Origin: Ischnura elegans
Lineage: Eukaryota; Arthropoda; Insecta; Odonata; Coenagrionidae
DNA: 64,000 bases
Assembly (NCBI RefSeq): GCF_921293095.1
Contig: NC_060254.1
Location: forward strand, 1,984,001 to 2,048,000
Direction: 5' to 3'
Positions 35,212-47,148 of this stretch are shown here, piece by piece. Position 1 is the stretch's first letter, and each line of letters opens with the position of its first letter. The notes below the pieces were generated by a model. That model worked only from the letters and a program-made list of their open reading frames with translations, was not told where the DNA came from and searched no databases. The position numbers and the translations under genes were made by a program.

Positions 35212-35543
35212 ATGTGGCTTATGGAGGTGTAGAAGAGGGCAATGGGGAAAAATTGGATGATGATGCAATGGAGGAAGATGAAGGAGTCGAAGTTGATGGG
35301 GAAGAATCTCCTCCAAAAACCGAGGAGACCAAAGAAGAGGAGAAGGGGGAGGATCAAGAGGATAAGGGCGAAGAGAAAGATGAGGAAGAGCAAGAAGAAG
35401 AGACTGCAAATGCTGAAGTAGAGGGTGATGCTCAAGCAAAAACCTCAGATGGGTCAATTATGCTGAATTTGCCCCCAAAAAAGCTCACCAACCAATTTAA
35501 CTTTTGTGAACGAGCAGCGTTGACATACAACAATCCTCAAAGG
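35212..35543 (+). CDS. DNAI1: DNAI1 coding exon 4 (acidic linker)
   Basis: Chosen acceptor CCCGTGAAG|AT gives two bases completing the codon left by exon 3. It is the only AG here in the right phase with an open frame. The exon encodes a highly acidic stretch (about 70 residues rich in E, D and K), then the conserved KKLTNQFNFCERAALTYNNP and a donor AGG|GTAAGA. The exact 5' edge is the least certain splice site of the gene. Confidence 0.88.
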
Positions 35544-35861
35544 GTAAGAAGCATAGGGAACAAGGGAGAACAAATTCCCATGAAATATCATTTAACAAAT
35601 TTTATTTCATAAATAATCATTATATATGCAATCTAGACTAAAGACACAAGGTTAATTAGCAGCCATTAGCCAATTATAGATACATTCTTTATAACAGGTA
35701 CAAAGTTTTGTCAAAATTTACTCCCTTAATAAAACCATCTAGCCATTAACCTAGCCTTGAATTGATTGAAATGTAGTGCCATCTCGATTAAATTTGAGTT
35801 TAAATGCCCATTTACTACTCAGTAGGTACTATGCTATTCTTTATATGTACTATGTATTATA

Positions 35862-38470
35862 ATAGTCCAGGAAATGAAGCTCATAAAAGTGAAAAACCTT
35901 GCAATTTTTTCAAACTGAATCGATTTGTACCAAAATTTGGGATTAGACTAATTATACCCCCTACTTCAAATTCTATATTATGCCGAAGGGCGCTTTTTAT
36001 TTTTTAGGGGTGAAAACTACCCCTAAAAGCTGTAACTTAAAAAATTATTTTTTAAAGCTAAATACGTGTAAAATTTAGTTCAAATTATATATATAATTAT
36101 TTTTTTATGTTTGAAAAATAATTTTAAGGTGTTTCAACCCATAATAATCAACCCTTATTGGGGGTTAATGTAAAAAAGAATTTTCAAACTGAATCGATTT
36201 GCATAAAAATTTGTGTTTATACTAATCATACCTCCTTTAAAAATGTTTTTCAAACCGAATCGATTTGCAAAAATATTTCGGATTAGACTAATCATACCCC
36301 GATCTTCAAAATCTATATTATGCCGAAGGGCGCGTTTTATTTTTTAGGGGTGAAAACTACCCCTAAAAGCTGAAACTTAAAAAGTTATTTTTTAATGCTA
36401 AATACGTGTAAAATTTAGTTCAAATTATATGTATAATTATTTTTTTATGTTTGAAAAATAATTTTAAGGTGTTTCAACCCATAATAATCAACCCTTATTG
36501 GGGGTTAATGTAAAAAAGAATTTTCAAACTGAATCGATTTGCATAAAAATTTGTGTTTATACTAATCATACCTCCTTTAAAAATGTTTTTCAAACCGAAT
36601 TGATTTGCAAAAATATTTGAGATTAGACTAATCATACCCCCTTCTTCAAAATCTATACTATGCCGAAGGGCGCGTTTAATTTTTTAGGGGTGAAAACTAC
36701 CCCTAAAAGTTGGAACTTAAAAAATTATATTTTGAAGCTAAATACGGGTAAAATTTAGTTTAAATTATTTGTATAATTATTTTTTTTGTTTGGAAAAGAA
36801 TTTTAAGGCGTTTCAACCCATAATCATCAACCCTTACTGGGGGTTAATGCAAAAAAAATTATTTACCCTAAAAATAAAAATTATGTATCACATTGTATCT
36901 TGTTATTCACTTTCTTACTCCTTTCATTATGTATTCACTTTTTTCTCTCATGATTTTAATCACAGCACAGAAAAGGTATAGCAATAGGATAAACAGAACA
37001 AACTTCGTAATGGTAACATAAACAAATAAATGTACATTTATGTAGACATTACATGAAACACAATCAAACGGAGACTGTATGGCTTCCAGTCTTCCCACCA
37101 CATGCATGCTCACAGGTCACTGTGAGCGAGAGCACACATACTCACATATGTGTATGTATATATACATCTTATGGGTATGTGTGTTTATTTTGTAGCAAAT
37201 TTGAGTGTATCGTTAGCTTATAACGTAAAATACACGAAGAATATGCTGATTATGAGGAATATTATGCTCTGAATTGTGGATTTCAAATTTTTCGAAAATA
37301 AATTTGATTGGTATTTCAAACATAGCTCCTTTATTTTTTATGATAGAAAGTTCATTTAAATTGTATTTTGTAGGGTTTTTACTGACTACAAGGTCATGCG
37401 AATTAAATTTTTTTCGAGTCATTAATTTTGAAAGGGGAGGGATTTAAGGGTTTAAATAAGGTGGAGCTCCCTTGGAAATAGAGGTTTTAATTATCAATAT
37501 CTCACCAAATATTTATTATATAGAAAATTTAAACACACCAAAATATTTGAAAATAAAGGAGCTACAATTTATTACTCGTGCATTTTTTTCATATCTCCAG
37601 CTTTTTTGGAGTTATTTTGAAAAAAAGAGCATTTTTAACGAAATTGTAAAAAATGACTTTTCACTTTTTCCTTCAATTTTTTCAAAATTTAGAGTTGTAA
37701 ATTAAAAAAACTTCTAGGATCAATTAACAATACTTAAATAAAGAGAAATACTGAAGGGCATTGATCAATTTTGTCTAGCGTGGTAATAAGGAGTTGTTTT
37801 CACTGATTTTTTCGTACAAAAAAGTAGGGACTGATCTTATTTTTAATCATAACTCGCTCAAATTTCATGATAAAAAATATTTTTTCTCATTATAAGAAAG
37901 TTTTTTAAATACACTTTAAAACATATTACATAATTTTTCCTCGAAAATTACATTTTTCCCGCTATTTAGCATTGAATCTTTCAAATTTAGCGTATGACAA
38001 ACAATAGATAACCATCAACAAGTTGTAGCTCGGTCCGAATTGGTCATAAAGGAAATCTAAAATAAGATTTTTATTAAATTTTTTACAAGCTACAGTTTTG
38101 TAATTCACAATTTCCTAATAAAATAAATACTTTTCAAGTTATTTGCCTATAATCGATTAAAATCGTTGATTTTTTCGTCAAAAAACTGTTACTTTCAATC
38201 GCAAATAACTTGAAAAATATTAATTTTACGCAAAAAATTGAAAGAACATTTTATTCTTAGAATGTATTTTTCTATCGATTCCTGTGGTCAAAATATAATT
38301 AAAAATTTCCACCCCCGAGATGGGGTGGAAACCACCCCCAGGGTAAAAGCGCCCGTCGGCATGATATAGATTTTCATTCTTGGTATATTCCCTACTTATT
38401 ATGAAAATTTCAAGAAAATCGATTCAGTTTGAAAAAATTGCAAGCCAAAATGCTTCATTTCCTGGACTAT
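35862..38470. mobile_element. Element with long inverted ends enclosing a 340-bp tandem array
   Basis: The left end ATAGTCCAGGAAATGAAGC recurs inverted at the right end (GCTTCATTTCCTGGACTAT, 38452-38470). Similarity continues inward to CTTGCAATTTTTTCAAACTG and ATCGATTT, about 65 bp per arm. The body is AT-rich with a GGGGTGGAAACCACCCCC hairpin near 38320. No protein is visible. The superfamily and target duplication are unresolved. Confidence 0.75.
35905..36850 (+). repeat. 340-bp tandem repeat, about 2.8 copies
   Basis: TGCCGAAGGGCG recurs at 35981, 36321 and 36661, an exact 340-base spacing. Units share TTTTTTAGGGGTGAAAACTA, AAATACGTGTAAAATTTAG, CAACCCTTATTGGGGGTTAA and ACTGAATCGATTTGC. 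The last unit is more diverged and truncated near 36850. Confidence 0.92.
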
Positions 38471-38788
38471 AAGGCCCATCCACTGGAGTGTACTCGTTCT
38501 TGGCTTTGAGCTGTTCCATTTCCGCCCGTATTGCATTCAACCTGTGGTATGAATTTTCACCATCCATTATAGCTTTCAGGACAGTCTTGGGCTCTAACAA
38601 TTTGAGACAATCACATTCATTTATACACATTGCAAGGGTGTACCCTGAATTATCCATTATATTATTATTAATTACCCCAGGATATTATTATTATAAAAAC
38701 TAGGGGAGGGCAAGCCACGGTCGTTAAAGTTATAACATTGTAGTATGGGAAAGGCCCATTGAAACCAACCATAAACCAGCATGTTTAA

Positions 38789-41421
38789 CCCTTTCAGTGC
38801 GGATGGCATAGCATTGATGCCCAGCATAGGTCCTGCCAACGGGCGGGTGGCATCACATTGATGCCATTAGTACACTTTTTTAAATTTATGGAGTACTTTT
38901 TAATTTGTAAGATTTTTCGCCATTACAAAAAAATTAAAATGTGATATTTTATTTACTCTTCTGAATATTTGTACTAAATGTTGCCACATTTGAAGGTTAT
39001 TATCCCCGTTTTAGTCGGATTGAAATTTTTGTAAACAATATTTAGTCATAATCTTCCTTTCATCTCACCGACGAAAAATATTTTCGTATTTCAAAATACG
39101 GTCAAAACACACAAGCTAAACACAGTTGAATAATATTTTTCTCTTTTTTTATTATTGTTTAAACTTAATATTTACATAATGCCGTTTTAACTCATAACAT
39201 TCTTCCTTAACATATTTGCAACTCATTTTCTGAACCCTCCTTTCAATAGGGGTTTGTTTATATTGGTTTCGGAAAAAGAAATAGATTTTTTCGACTTTTT
39301 CTCATTTATTTCGTTTAAGTTTGTTAAAGTTACTATGCTCGAATAATTACGTCCACCAATTCGTTATTCACGGGAAATATTGAAGGTTCTAGGAAAACTT
39401 TTATATTTATTTCATTTTGAATGAGAAATTAGAATTGGGGAAATCTTTGGGGAAAAAATGATCAAATTTCGGAGCTCAAAAAAAAAGAGTCGTTTTATAT
39501 CACCGCGGAATAGACTATATGTCTCTCTGTGTCTCCTGTTATCTCTTTTTTTAGAAGTATTTTTGCCATTCTTATGAGAAATGCATGCAAATGCAAAATA
39601 TTCTGTTATGTGCATGTGGTGGAGAAGGCCAGCTCTTCCTGCTCAGTTTTTTCGACTCTCGCCATTAGTACAGTCTCTATTTCGGACATCTTTCGATTGC
39701 GTGCATTTTCACTCCCCTACAGAGATTTTATTTTTTTATAATATTACCGTATAGCCTTTTTCTATTGGAAATTTCAGTATTTTACATATATTTAGCCACT
39801 TACGTGGAGTATGGGAGAAACCTTTATTTTTAATTTTATTCCTATTCTCAAACCCCAAGGACCGTTTATGTATCAGCCTTTGGTGAACTAGGCTTAGAAT
39901 ATCTCCTCACAATTAAATTACCTCTGGCACAATTTACTTAAGTATATGCATGGAAAACTGCATTGGGTCTTCTCCGCGAAGGATTTTTTAACTTTGAAGC
40001 AATTTATATATTTTACTTCAACCAAATAGAGCTATTATAATTAGAAAAGACCGAGCAAAGGGATCTTACTCGTGGGGAATGGGAGATATTTTTAATCTGG
40101 TATACCTAATGTATGATTGTATTAAGTATTACAAGATGGCCATCCATTCCAGATTATTGGAAAATGTAGGAAAACATCTTCGATGTTTCTTGTCTTCACA
40201 CCACTTTTTCCCGAGACCGATTTCAACTAATTTTCCGTTGCATGCATTTTGGCAGGGACCCTGGAGTAGATGATCCGATACCAAGAGACCCCTTGCATAA
40301 AATTCGACCCCTTTTGAATTTATTCACTCAAAGAATGAAATAAATTTACTATCCGGGTAAAGAACTCTGCTTCATTAGTCCATGTTGCTTTGGCGCCACA
40401 AACACGGCATAACTTCATATATGCTTTCTGAGCCTAATGGCTTCGTGAAAGATGGTGTAATTTACACAGGGGCGAAGGATCCTGATGTTGGAGGCAGGGG
40501 ACATGCAAACAAAGTCGTGCGAAAATTAATCGATAGATTTCATCTCTGTGGACACAGTTTATACAGTCGCGAAGCCACGATTTTGAAATGAGGGGTTTTT
40601 GCCGGAGATTTAAGGGCCCTTCCGGAGGGTGCGGGGGCCATCTTACCCGTTTTTGGCGCCTCAACGGGGGTTGTAACCCATAACCCCCCCTTCCGTGGCA
40701 ACACTGCTGAGTTTACGCATGGAAAATTATAATAATCTCTTGAAATATCTATTGAGTTACTCAAAAAAGACACACCTCTGAAACTCTATGGACAAACAGA
40801 AAAATAATACTCCTCACGTTCTAAGAACGACTTAAAAGTGGCTCTGATGATATATGATTTGTAGAAGCTCCAGGGCTGTGTTTGAAGCCTTTTTTCAAAG
40901 AATTCCACAATTATTAGTTAGTTTTTATAGCATTAACGCAAAATAAAATGTCAAAAAGATAAAATAACTTTCATATGTTTGCATGCAAATCTAAGTTACT
41001 GGTAAATTAAAAAATTTATAAATGTGAAAATTAAACTTAAAAAACTTTTATTTGCCCAAAATTTGATGCATGGAAAGTGGATGATAACTGAGAATATATT
41101 TATCTTCTTTTATAATTCAATTCCGCCATCATTTCAGAAATTATTTTAAGCTTCTTAGTTGCTACGTAAAGATTAGTTGCCCGTCGTCACCTAATGTTTG
41201 TGTAACGGGTTGCATAAATATCCGGAGCATTTTTTCACATGTGTGCGGATGGCATCACTGTGATGCCATTAACAAATTGTTTAATAAATAGTGAAATGAA
41301 TATAAAAATCTTTTTTTTATTGAAATTGTTTACATATTTTCGAAAAACAAAGTGAATGAAGTGAAAAAAAATTCTCCGCCAATGTGAAACAACTCTGAGA
41401 AAATGTTACGCAATGAAAGGG
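38789..41421. mobile_element. piggyBac-like element with subterminal palindromes
   Basis: TTAA at 38785-38788 and 41422-41425 flank ends CCCTTTCAGTGCG and, inverted, CCCTTTCATTGCG. Just inside both ends are palindromic motifs of the form GGATGGCATCAC.TGATGCC (38800-38875 and 41246-41270). These features fit a piggyBac-type element of 2633 bp. No convincing transposase was found in six frames. Confidence 0.75.
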
Positions 41422-41742
41422 TTAAAAAACAGGGTGGTTTCCTATTATTTTTTATTGCTTAAATCGAAAGATTATTACTCCTGGAGTACGTATGTCATGC
41501 TTTTAGATTTTCAAATGATGATACATACGTATCTATTTTTTGCTATTAAATGAAAAGTGAAAATTTCAAGTGCGCAAAAACGCGACGGCTAAGTATGAAT
41601 GCTGGGAAAAGCCCGTGTGACGTCATTCTGGTTCCCGCTGTCGCTGTGTGAGGTGACCTTGGGGCGAGGATGTGTGCGCCACTACGATGCAGGCTACTAG
41701 CAGGTAGCAGAGTACCCTGCTAGCAGATAGCGGTTGGCTTAA

Positions 41743-44154
41743 CACTAGGAGGACGGGAGTTTCGCGCTACCTAGAAGGACGGCTAGGGGTCATTTGACCC
41801 CTAAAATGTATTTTGTAATAAAGCGCCTCGTTTTCATCTAATATTCAGTTCAATCGTATTTATTATTGAATCAGCTCATTAAAAACACTATTTAATATTA
41901 TTAAATATTATTTCCATTGTCAAAAGTTAATAACAATCATTTTTTTAAATCATGAATTAAACCATATTTAGTAGTCGATTGAAATTTAATCATTAAAATA
42001 CAAGCACTCAAAGCAAAATTTTTGTTTTATATTTAAGCAATAGGGACACTGGGTTTGCAAAATTTGCATTCAAATTTTTAATAATTATTACTTTATTGTA
42101 AATCTCAGACAGTATTTTTCAGTGCTGTTTCCACCAAATATTTTTTGCACTGAATGCGTACATTGGACGATTTATTCATCTACATCTAAATCTACACACT
42201 ACCCCGCAAGCCGCCTAAAAGGTGTGTGGCAGGGCGTGTTAGGACACCATCCATTTTCACATGAAAAGAAATTTTGAAAATGGAAAGGAAATTGATGCAA
42301 TACGGTGATATTTTTGGCACCATTTTCTTTTTTGTGCCCACGGAGATATGGCTGTTGGATTTGGAGACGTGTAAATAAAATGATACATGCAATCCATCAT
42401 ATCTACTCCCACTTGTTGTTCCCGAGTAAAAGTACATTATTTTTCTAGTTTGCCTGATTCTACGTAAGAGTATGGCCTAAGGTATTTTTGAACACTCGCT
42501 TTGAATGGATTACATGGATATTCGTATGCCATGTCTATTTTTTCAGATCGCCCCAGCAAGTGAAGTTTTCCATTTTTTCTAATTTTCTGCTAGATGGATG
42601 GATGGAAAATAATTGTTACAAGTTACATTTATTCCTGAATTCTTGTATGTTACGGTCACTTTAGTAACTATTTATTTCCCCAACGCTTGATTTCATGGCC
42701 AATCTTCATCTTTTCCACAATGTAGAAATTCATTTAGGCTGTATTTTCATTTCACATCTGTCAAAACTCAGGACTCAATTGCAAATTTGTCTGGTTTATT
42801 TGGAATATACCTCATAAAAGGGCAGCTGCATTTCATTGGATAGAGGTGTGCATTTGCTGTTACGCCAAAGTCGCCATCGGATTCACTATCTTGGACTTCG
42901 TCGCTTCCATCACACGCAGATGACGATGGATTGGTCAGAATGTCCTTGAATTGATGTTTCTGATTCACTTCCAGACTTATCTTATATTCCCTACAGCTAT
43001 TTGAATGGCGACGGTTCTCTTCTCTTGATATTTATTTCTCGACTTATTACTTTCTTCCTCAACTCGCTACTGATATGCATGCGAAAAAATCTACAAACGA
43101 AAGCGCAATTTGGTAGAATCTTCTCCAGTTGCATTGGAGGTATAAAGAGCTGGAGAGCATTAGAAATTCATACAAAAGGACAAAAATTTCAAAAGTAACG
43201 CTAATTGCCGTTTGAAAGGCAGGGACTCAACCGCAAACCGTATCCTGATTCGTATCTTCCAAGAACTTGCAGTAATGCTTCTTCACCGTCCTACGTGCGG
43301 ATTCCAAGGGTAGGATAAACAGTAGAATTTTACAGTCTACCCAATTTCTCCGATCTCTCTAAAGGAGAGAGGATTTTTCCCCAGGGCGCAGTGTGCAGTC
43401 CAACCCCCCTCCCCAAACTCCGACGGGGTCAGGCGGCACTAAGGCTGGACACACCTCAAAGGGGAAAGGCCAAGTGACAGAGCCATCAGGACAGAAAAAT
43501 GAAACAGTTATTCGTAAACCTGATTAGGCGATGATGAAAAACAATGTCTCTAAGAGCTCTGAATCTTGGCCGACGGAAAACAGTCATGGGATACGTGATG
43601 ATTTTCCGGTGAGGGCAATACAATAATCATCGAACAATAAAAGGAATACAAAATTAAAATATCATAATTGCAGGATTCCACATAAGTCAAGGATTGAGAA
43701 CGTTTTATTTCCGTTTGCTGCCCGTAAAATATCGAAAGATTGAACACAACAAGTCACTATGCCTAGGTTTTGGAGTACAGGTAGGAGCCCTTGGGGCGAA
43801 ACTGGCATTGAACCGGGCACTTGCTGGTTCAAAATTAAGTAAATCATCTAGCACACTAGCCACTTGCTGATTATAAGCTATACATAGCTCAAAAGAGCCC
43901 ACGGGCAAGAAAAAAAGCAGAAAATAGTGCGAAAACAAGTTGTGGGTCAAATGACCCACAGCTGTCCTTCTAGGTATAACATGACATAAAAATTTAAAAC
44001 AAAACATTATTGTTGAATTTTTACTAATTTATGAAAATATAGACTTAAATGAATATAGTGAAAAAGTTTCAAAATAAAAAAAATTATTTTAATAAGAGAA
44101 AAATAATTTTGAAATCTGAAAATGGGTCAAATGACCCCTGCCGTCCTTCTAGTG
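41743..44154. mobile_element. piggyBac element (2412 bp) inside MITE M1 copy B
   Basis: Perfect TTAA duplications at 41739-41742 and 44155-44158 and inverted ends CACTAGGAGGACGG / CACTAGAAGGACGG. Subterminal copies of GGGTCAAATGACCC (right, near 44126 and 43948) and GGGGTCATTTGACCCC (left, 41787) are palindromic, as expected for transposase-binding repeats. It carries a degraded transposase on the minus strand. Confidence 0.9.
42200..42970 (-). pseudogene. piggyBac transposase relic
   Basis: Minus-strand translation gives FMRYIPNKPDKFAIES, then after a stop VLTDVK and KYSLNEFL, then GINVTCNNYFPSIHLA and lastly MYFYSGTTSG. In piggyBac (DDE_Tnp_1_7) transposases these correspond to YMPxKPxKFGIK, the DVxTKY block, GRNVTxDNFFTS and the later core. 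At least four in-frame stops are present, so it is inactive. Only the central region survives. Confidence 0.82.
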
Positions 44155-44787
44155 TTAAATAAGGATTATTAATACCCTATCAAACGAAGGAAACTTTCTG
44201 ACCATAGGCAATTTTAATAGGTGATTGTTAAGAAATGTTTCCCTGAGCTCTGTGCCTCATGCATGCATTGGTAATCTCAGACGATGTAAAACTTCTATCT
44301 ACTTGTATAGAAACTACATCCATGTGACGTCACGTGGAGTGGCATTGCATGGGCGCCAATCTGGCCTTTTTCAAATGAGGATAGAATTGAGACCATTAAC
44401 ATTCGTCTAAACTGGGATTTCTAAAACCAAATAATTTGTATATTATGAATACACTAAGGGTGGGTAACAAAGCGCAATCAATGCCTTTCATTTTCTTTGA
44501 TGAAGGAAACTATCCTATTATTTCACTGCTGTATTGGTTTATAAGATTATTTGCTTAAAGAAATTTATATTAGTTGCATGCCTTAGACTAATATCATTTT
44601 TTGTAGGTTTGAAGAAATTTTTTTGTAAACTTTCTATTCAATCCGGTCCTGATTTTCCTTAACGATTTTTGCGATTTTTGCCTTTAGGGGGATGCAGCTG
44701 CCCCCTCCTGCCCCCCCTGAGTATGCCCATGAAACATTGCCAAAATGCAATAGCTAAATGTTTTGGTTTGGGTATTCTTTGAGATCT

Positions 44788-45199
44788 TCATAGTTCAAAT
44801 ACATTTACAGCTCTTAAATCTGGGTTTTGATCAACTTCAATGCTGTCCATATTCACAGGAAGAAAGTAATTATTCCAATCTTCATCATCCCACCCCAAAA
44901 GTTCAACATCATCACTATTAGAAACTTCATCTTTTGTGCAAATCACATCATTATAAGTATTTACATTACTTGCTGACATTTGTAAACTCTCCCCATCATC
45001 AACACTTGTTTCACCACCATCAATGTCACCACCATTCTCGGAAACGTTAGGAATGATCTCCTCAGTACCATTAAAGTTTTCATCATATGGAAAACTGCTT
45101 TCATCGAATTCCAAATCTTTTCTTTTCTTTGATGATACCCATACTTTAAAACCTAATTATTTTTTCTCAAATCCCGCAAAAATACAATAATCAAAAGCT
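44788..45199 (-). pseudogene. Copia relic, segment after integrase
   Basis: Minus strand: AFDYCIFAGFEKK, then FKVWVSSKKRKDLEFDESSF and an acidic 90-residue tail (44788-45114). The pattern (a C.F.GY-like block, then Y.VW, then DV.FDE) is the Copia region between integrase and reverse transcriptase. It joins in frame to the segment at 45666-45892 once the MITE is removed. Confidence 0.72.
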
Positions 45200-45202
45200 C
45201 TA

Positions 45203-45665
45203 CCCAGATAGCAATGCAAGCTGGAATCAAGCTTGATTCAAGCTTGACTGATCAAGGCTGCAAGCTTGCAGCAACCTGGAAAAAACAAGCCTGTTAGCTT
45301 GATTCAAGCTTGAATCAAGCTAACTAGTCTCCACCAGTCAAGGTTGTTGCAAGCTTGAAAAAACAAGCCTGAATCAAGGGTATGACACCTTCCCACAAAG
45401 CAATGCAAGCTGGTAATAAAAGGTGGTATAACACTGTGTGCTCTTGCTAGCCACAGGTGAGTGAGTTAGTGTTATATATGAGTGGTGAGTTGTAAGTGAG
45501 TTTTGTGAGTGACTGAGCTTTCTGACCAGAAAATATTTCAACCTTGACACGACAAGGGAAAATCAAGTTTGGCAGCTTGACATAGGCTGGACTCAGGCTT
45601 GAAAAATTCAACCTTGACATGGCAAGGAAAAATCAAGCTTGACATAAGCTAACATGCTATGTGGG
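45203..45665. mobile_element. Tc1/mariner-like MITE (463 bp) inside the Copia relic
   Basis: Ends CCCAGATAGCA and, inverted, CCCACATAGCA, with TA at 45201-45202 and 45666-45667. Removing it with one TA restores the Copia frame (KFETRAFDYC across the join). Internally it is packed with AAGCTTGATTCAAGCTTG-type palindromic repeats (45218-45380). Confidence 0.85.
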
Positions 45666-45892
45666 TAGTTTCAAACTTGCCTCCTTTCCCTTCATGCATG
45701 ACACCTTTGCATCCAAATACTATTGAGTCGTACATATAATCACAGGCTGTGATATCTCTTCCCTCCCACAAAGCCAAGGGAAATTGGAAATCAATACATC
45801 TGACATGCAATATTTTTTGATAGTACACTTGTAATTAAGAGCCTCAGCCCAAAAGGATAAATTCAACCTAGATTGCTAACAACATACATCCA

Positions 45893-46459
45893 GTGGCATT
45901 GCCAGGAATTTCGCTTGTGGGGGTCCAAAACCTGGAGGGAAAATATTTTAAAAACAGGTTACCAAGTAGAGGGCTTTAAGCTAATGTTAACACTTTTCAT
46001 AGTCGAAAAAACTTCATTTGTTTAAGAAATATTTTGTAAATTCATGATTTTTCAATATATTTTTTATTTATGAAGGTAAATAATTGTACAGAAAAGTTTC
46101 TCAGGTTTTCCACCAGTTGATGTTTTCCATGTCTCCTGATGTTTCAAGCAGCAACTTGCTGTTCATCCTCGGGGGATCTTTGGAATGCCGTTCTTCAAAT
46201 TTTGACAAGTACATACGTATATAGACACCCCATCCGTGGTCAGGTGCCACCTGATTGGTTCACTCGTTTTGTGCTTTTCCCGCCATTTTTGTTGTGTATA
46301 AGGGATGAACAGCAAGTCGCTGCTCAAAATCTCGGGAGACATGGAAAACAACAATCGGTGGAAAACCCAAGAAACTTTTCTGCACCTCATATGCCGGGAA
46401 AACCTAAGAAAATAATTGTTTTTATATTTTGGTGGGGGTCCAGACTCCCCAGACCACTG
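45893..46459. mobile_element. hAT-type MITE family H2 inside the Copia relic
   Basis: Ends CAGTGGCATTGCCAGG and CCAGACCACTG, with a perfect 8-bp duplication CATACATC (45885-45892, 46460-46467). The body matches H2 copies at 22351, 50418 and 51045. It holds a further fold-back insertion at about 46088-46405. Confidence 0.9.
46088..46405. mobile_element. Fold-back element inside H2 copy
   Basis: Arms of about 80 bp are inverted copies: CAGAAAAGTTTCTCAGG... (from 46089) against ...CCAAGAAACTTTTCTG (to 46382), with the inner arms GCAACTTGCTGTTCATCC and GGATGAACAGCAAGTCGC. Flanking ATAATTGT is duplicated (near 46080-46087 and 46412-46419). Absent from the other H2 copies. Confidence 0.75.
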
Positions 46460-47148
46460 CATACATCCCATAGCATTTGATAGAGTACTACATATTAACC
46501 CTCTTGGCAATGTCGTTTGATTCTGGTGAATCCATGAATGTCCTTCTATGCAATATTCCATTTACATTGAGAAAGGCCCTGAATTCTTTACTACTGTACT
46601 CACCACCCCAGTACCTATCAGTTTGTGCAGCCATAGTTTTTCAGTTCCTCTTACTATTTTCTATTTCTGAATTGTATTCTTTAAAACGTTCAAACACTTC
46701 AGACTATCATCTAAGAAAATATAGTTAAATGCCTAGAAAATCATCAACAATGTTTATAGGAAATTGTGACCCACCCATAGATTTCACACATTTCCCCATA
46801 CCATCATCACGTATCAGCTGTAACAGCTGGTTTGACATTCTCAAGCTCCTTTCTGGGATTCCTATCCAAGCAGCCTTACCATTGGTGCACACATTGCACC
46901 TCTCACCTGATATGACATTTACCTCCATCACAGGGATTTTTCTAATGCCTTCCTCATTTCAGTGTCCAAGTCAGTCGTGCCAGTTTACTGCGTTCAGCAG
47001 GTCAACCACACTGTGCTCTGGTCTGCCTTTGCCTTCTAGCTGTGTTGTTATGCTTGACATCATTGCAATAGTCACTGCTTCCAAGATGTACAGCCCCTCT
47101 CTTTGGTGCCCGTTGAAGATCTTGTCACAAATGCCCCATGCACCAATA

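Larger units (their letters stand above)
41432..44515 (+). mobile_element. Mariner-like MITE family M1, copy B (interrupted)
   Basis: Left half 41432-41742 and right half 44155-44515 match copies A and C. A piggyBac element interrupts it at the single TTAA of the family. The left edge reads CAGGGTGG, not TAGGGTGG, so one TA is mutated. The right edge is TATCC-TA. Confidence 0.8.
45666..47146 (-). pseudogene. Copia relic, GAG-pre-integrase and integrase (split by H2)
   Basis: Minus strand from 47146: NEEGIRKIP, then CNVCTNGKAAW, LLQLIRDDGMGKCVKSMGG, INIVDDF, FERFKEY, EYSSKEFRAF, NGILH and, past the H2 insertion, LSFWAEALNYKC and FGCKGVMHEGKGGKFE. This is the Copia order (zinc-binding pre-integrase, core with VDD and the E-S/P-x-x-N-D/G block, then FWAEA). 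Several stops and substitutions, including loss of the usual DNGxEY residues, show it is dead. Confidence 0.85.

Noticed and set aside
39412..40273. Transposase within the piggyBac-like element 38789-41421
   Set aside because: Short frames only, none with KPxKxGIK, DNFFT or GGVD-type motifs.
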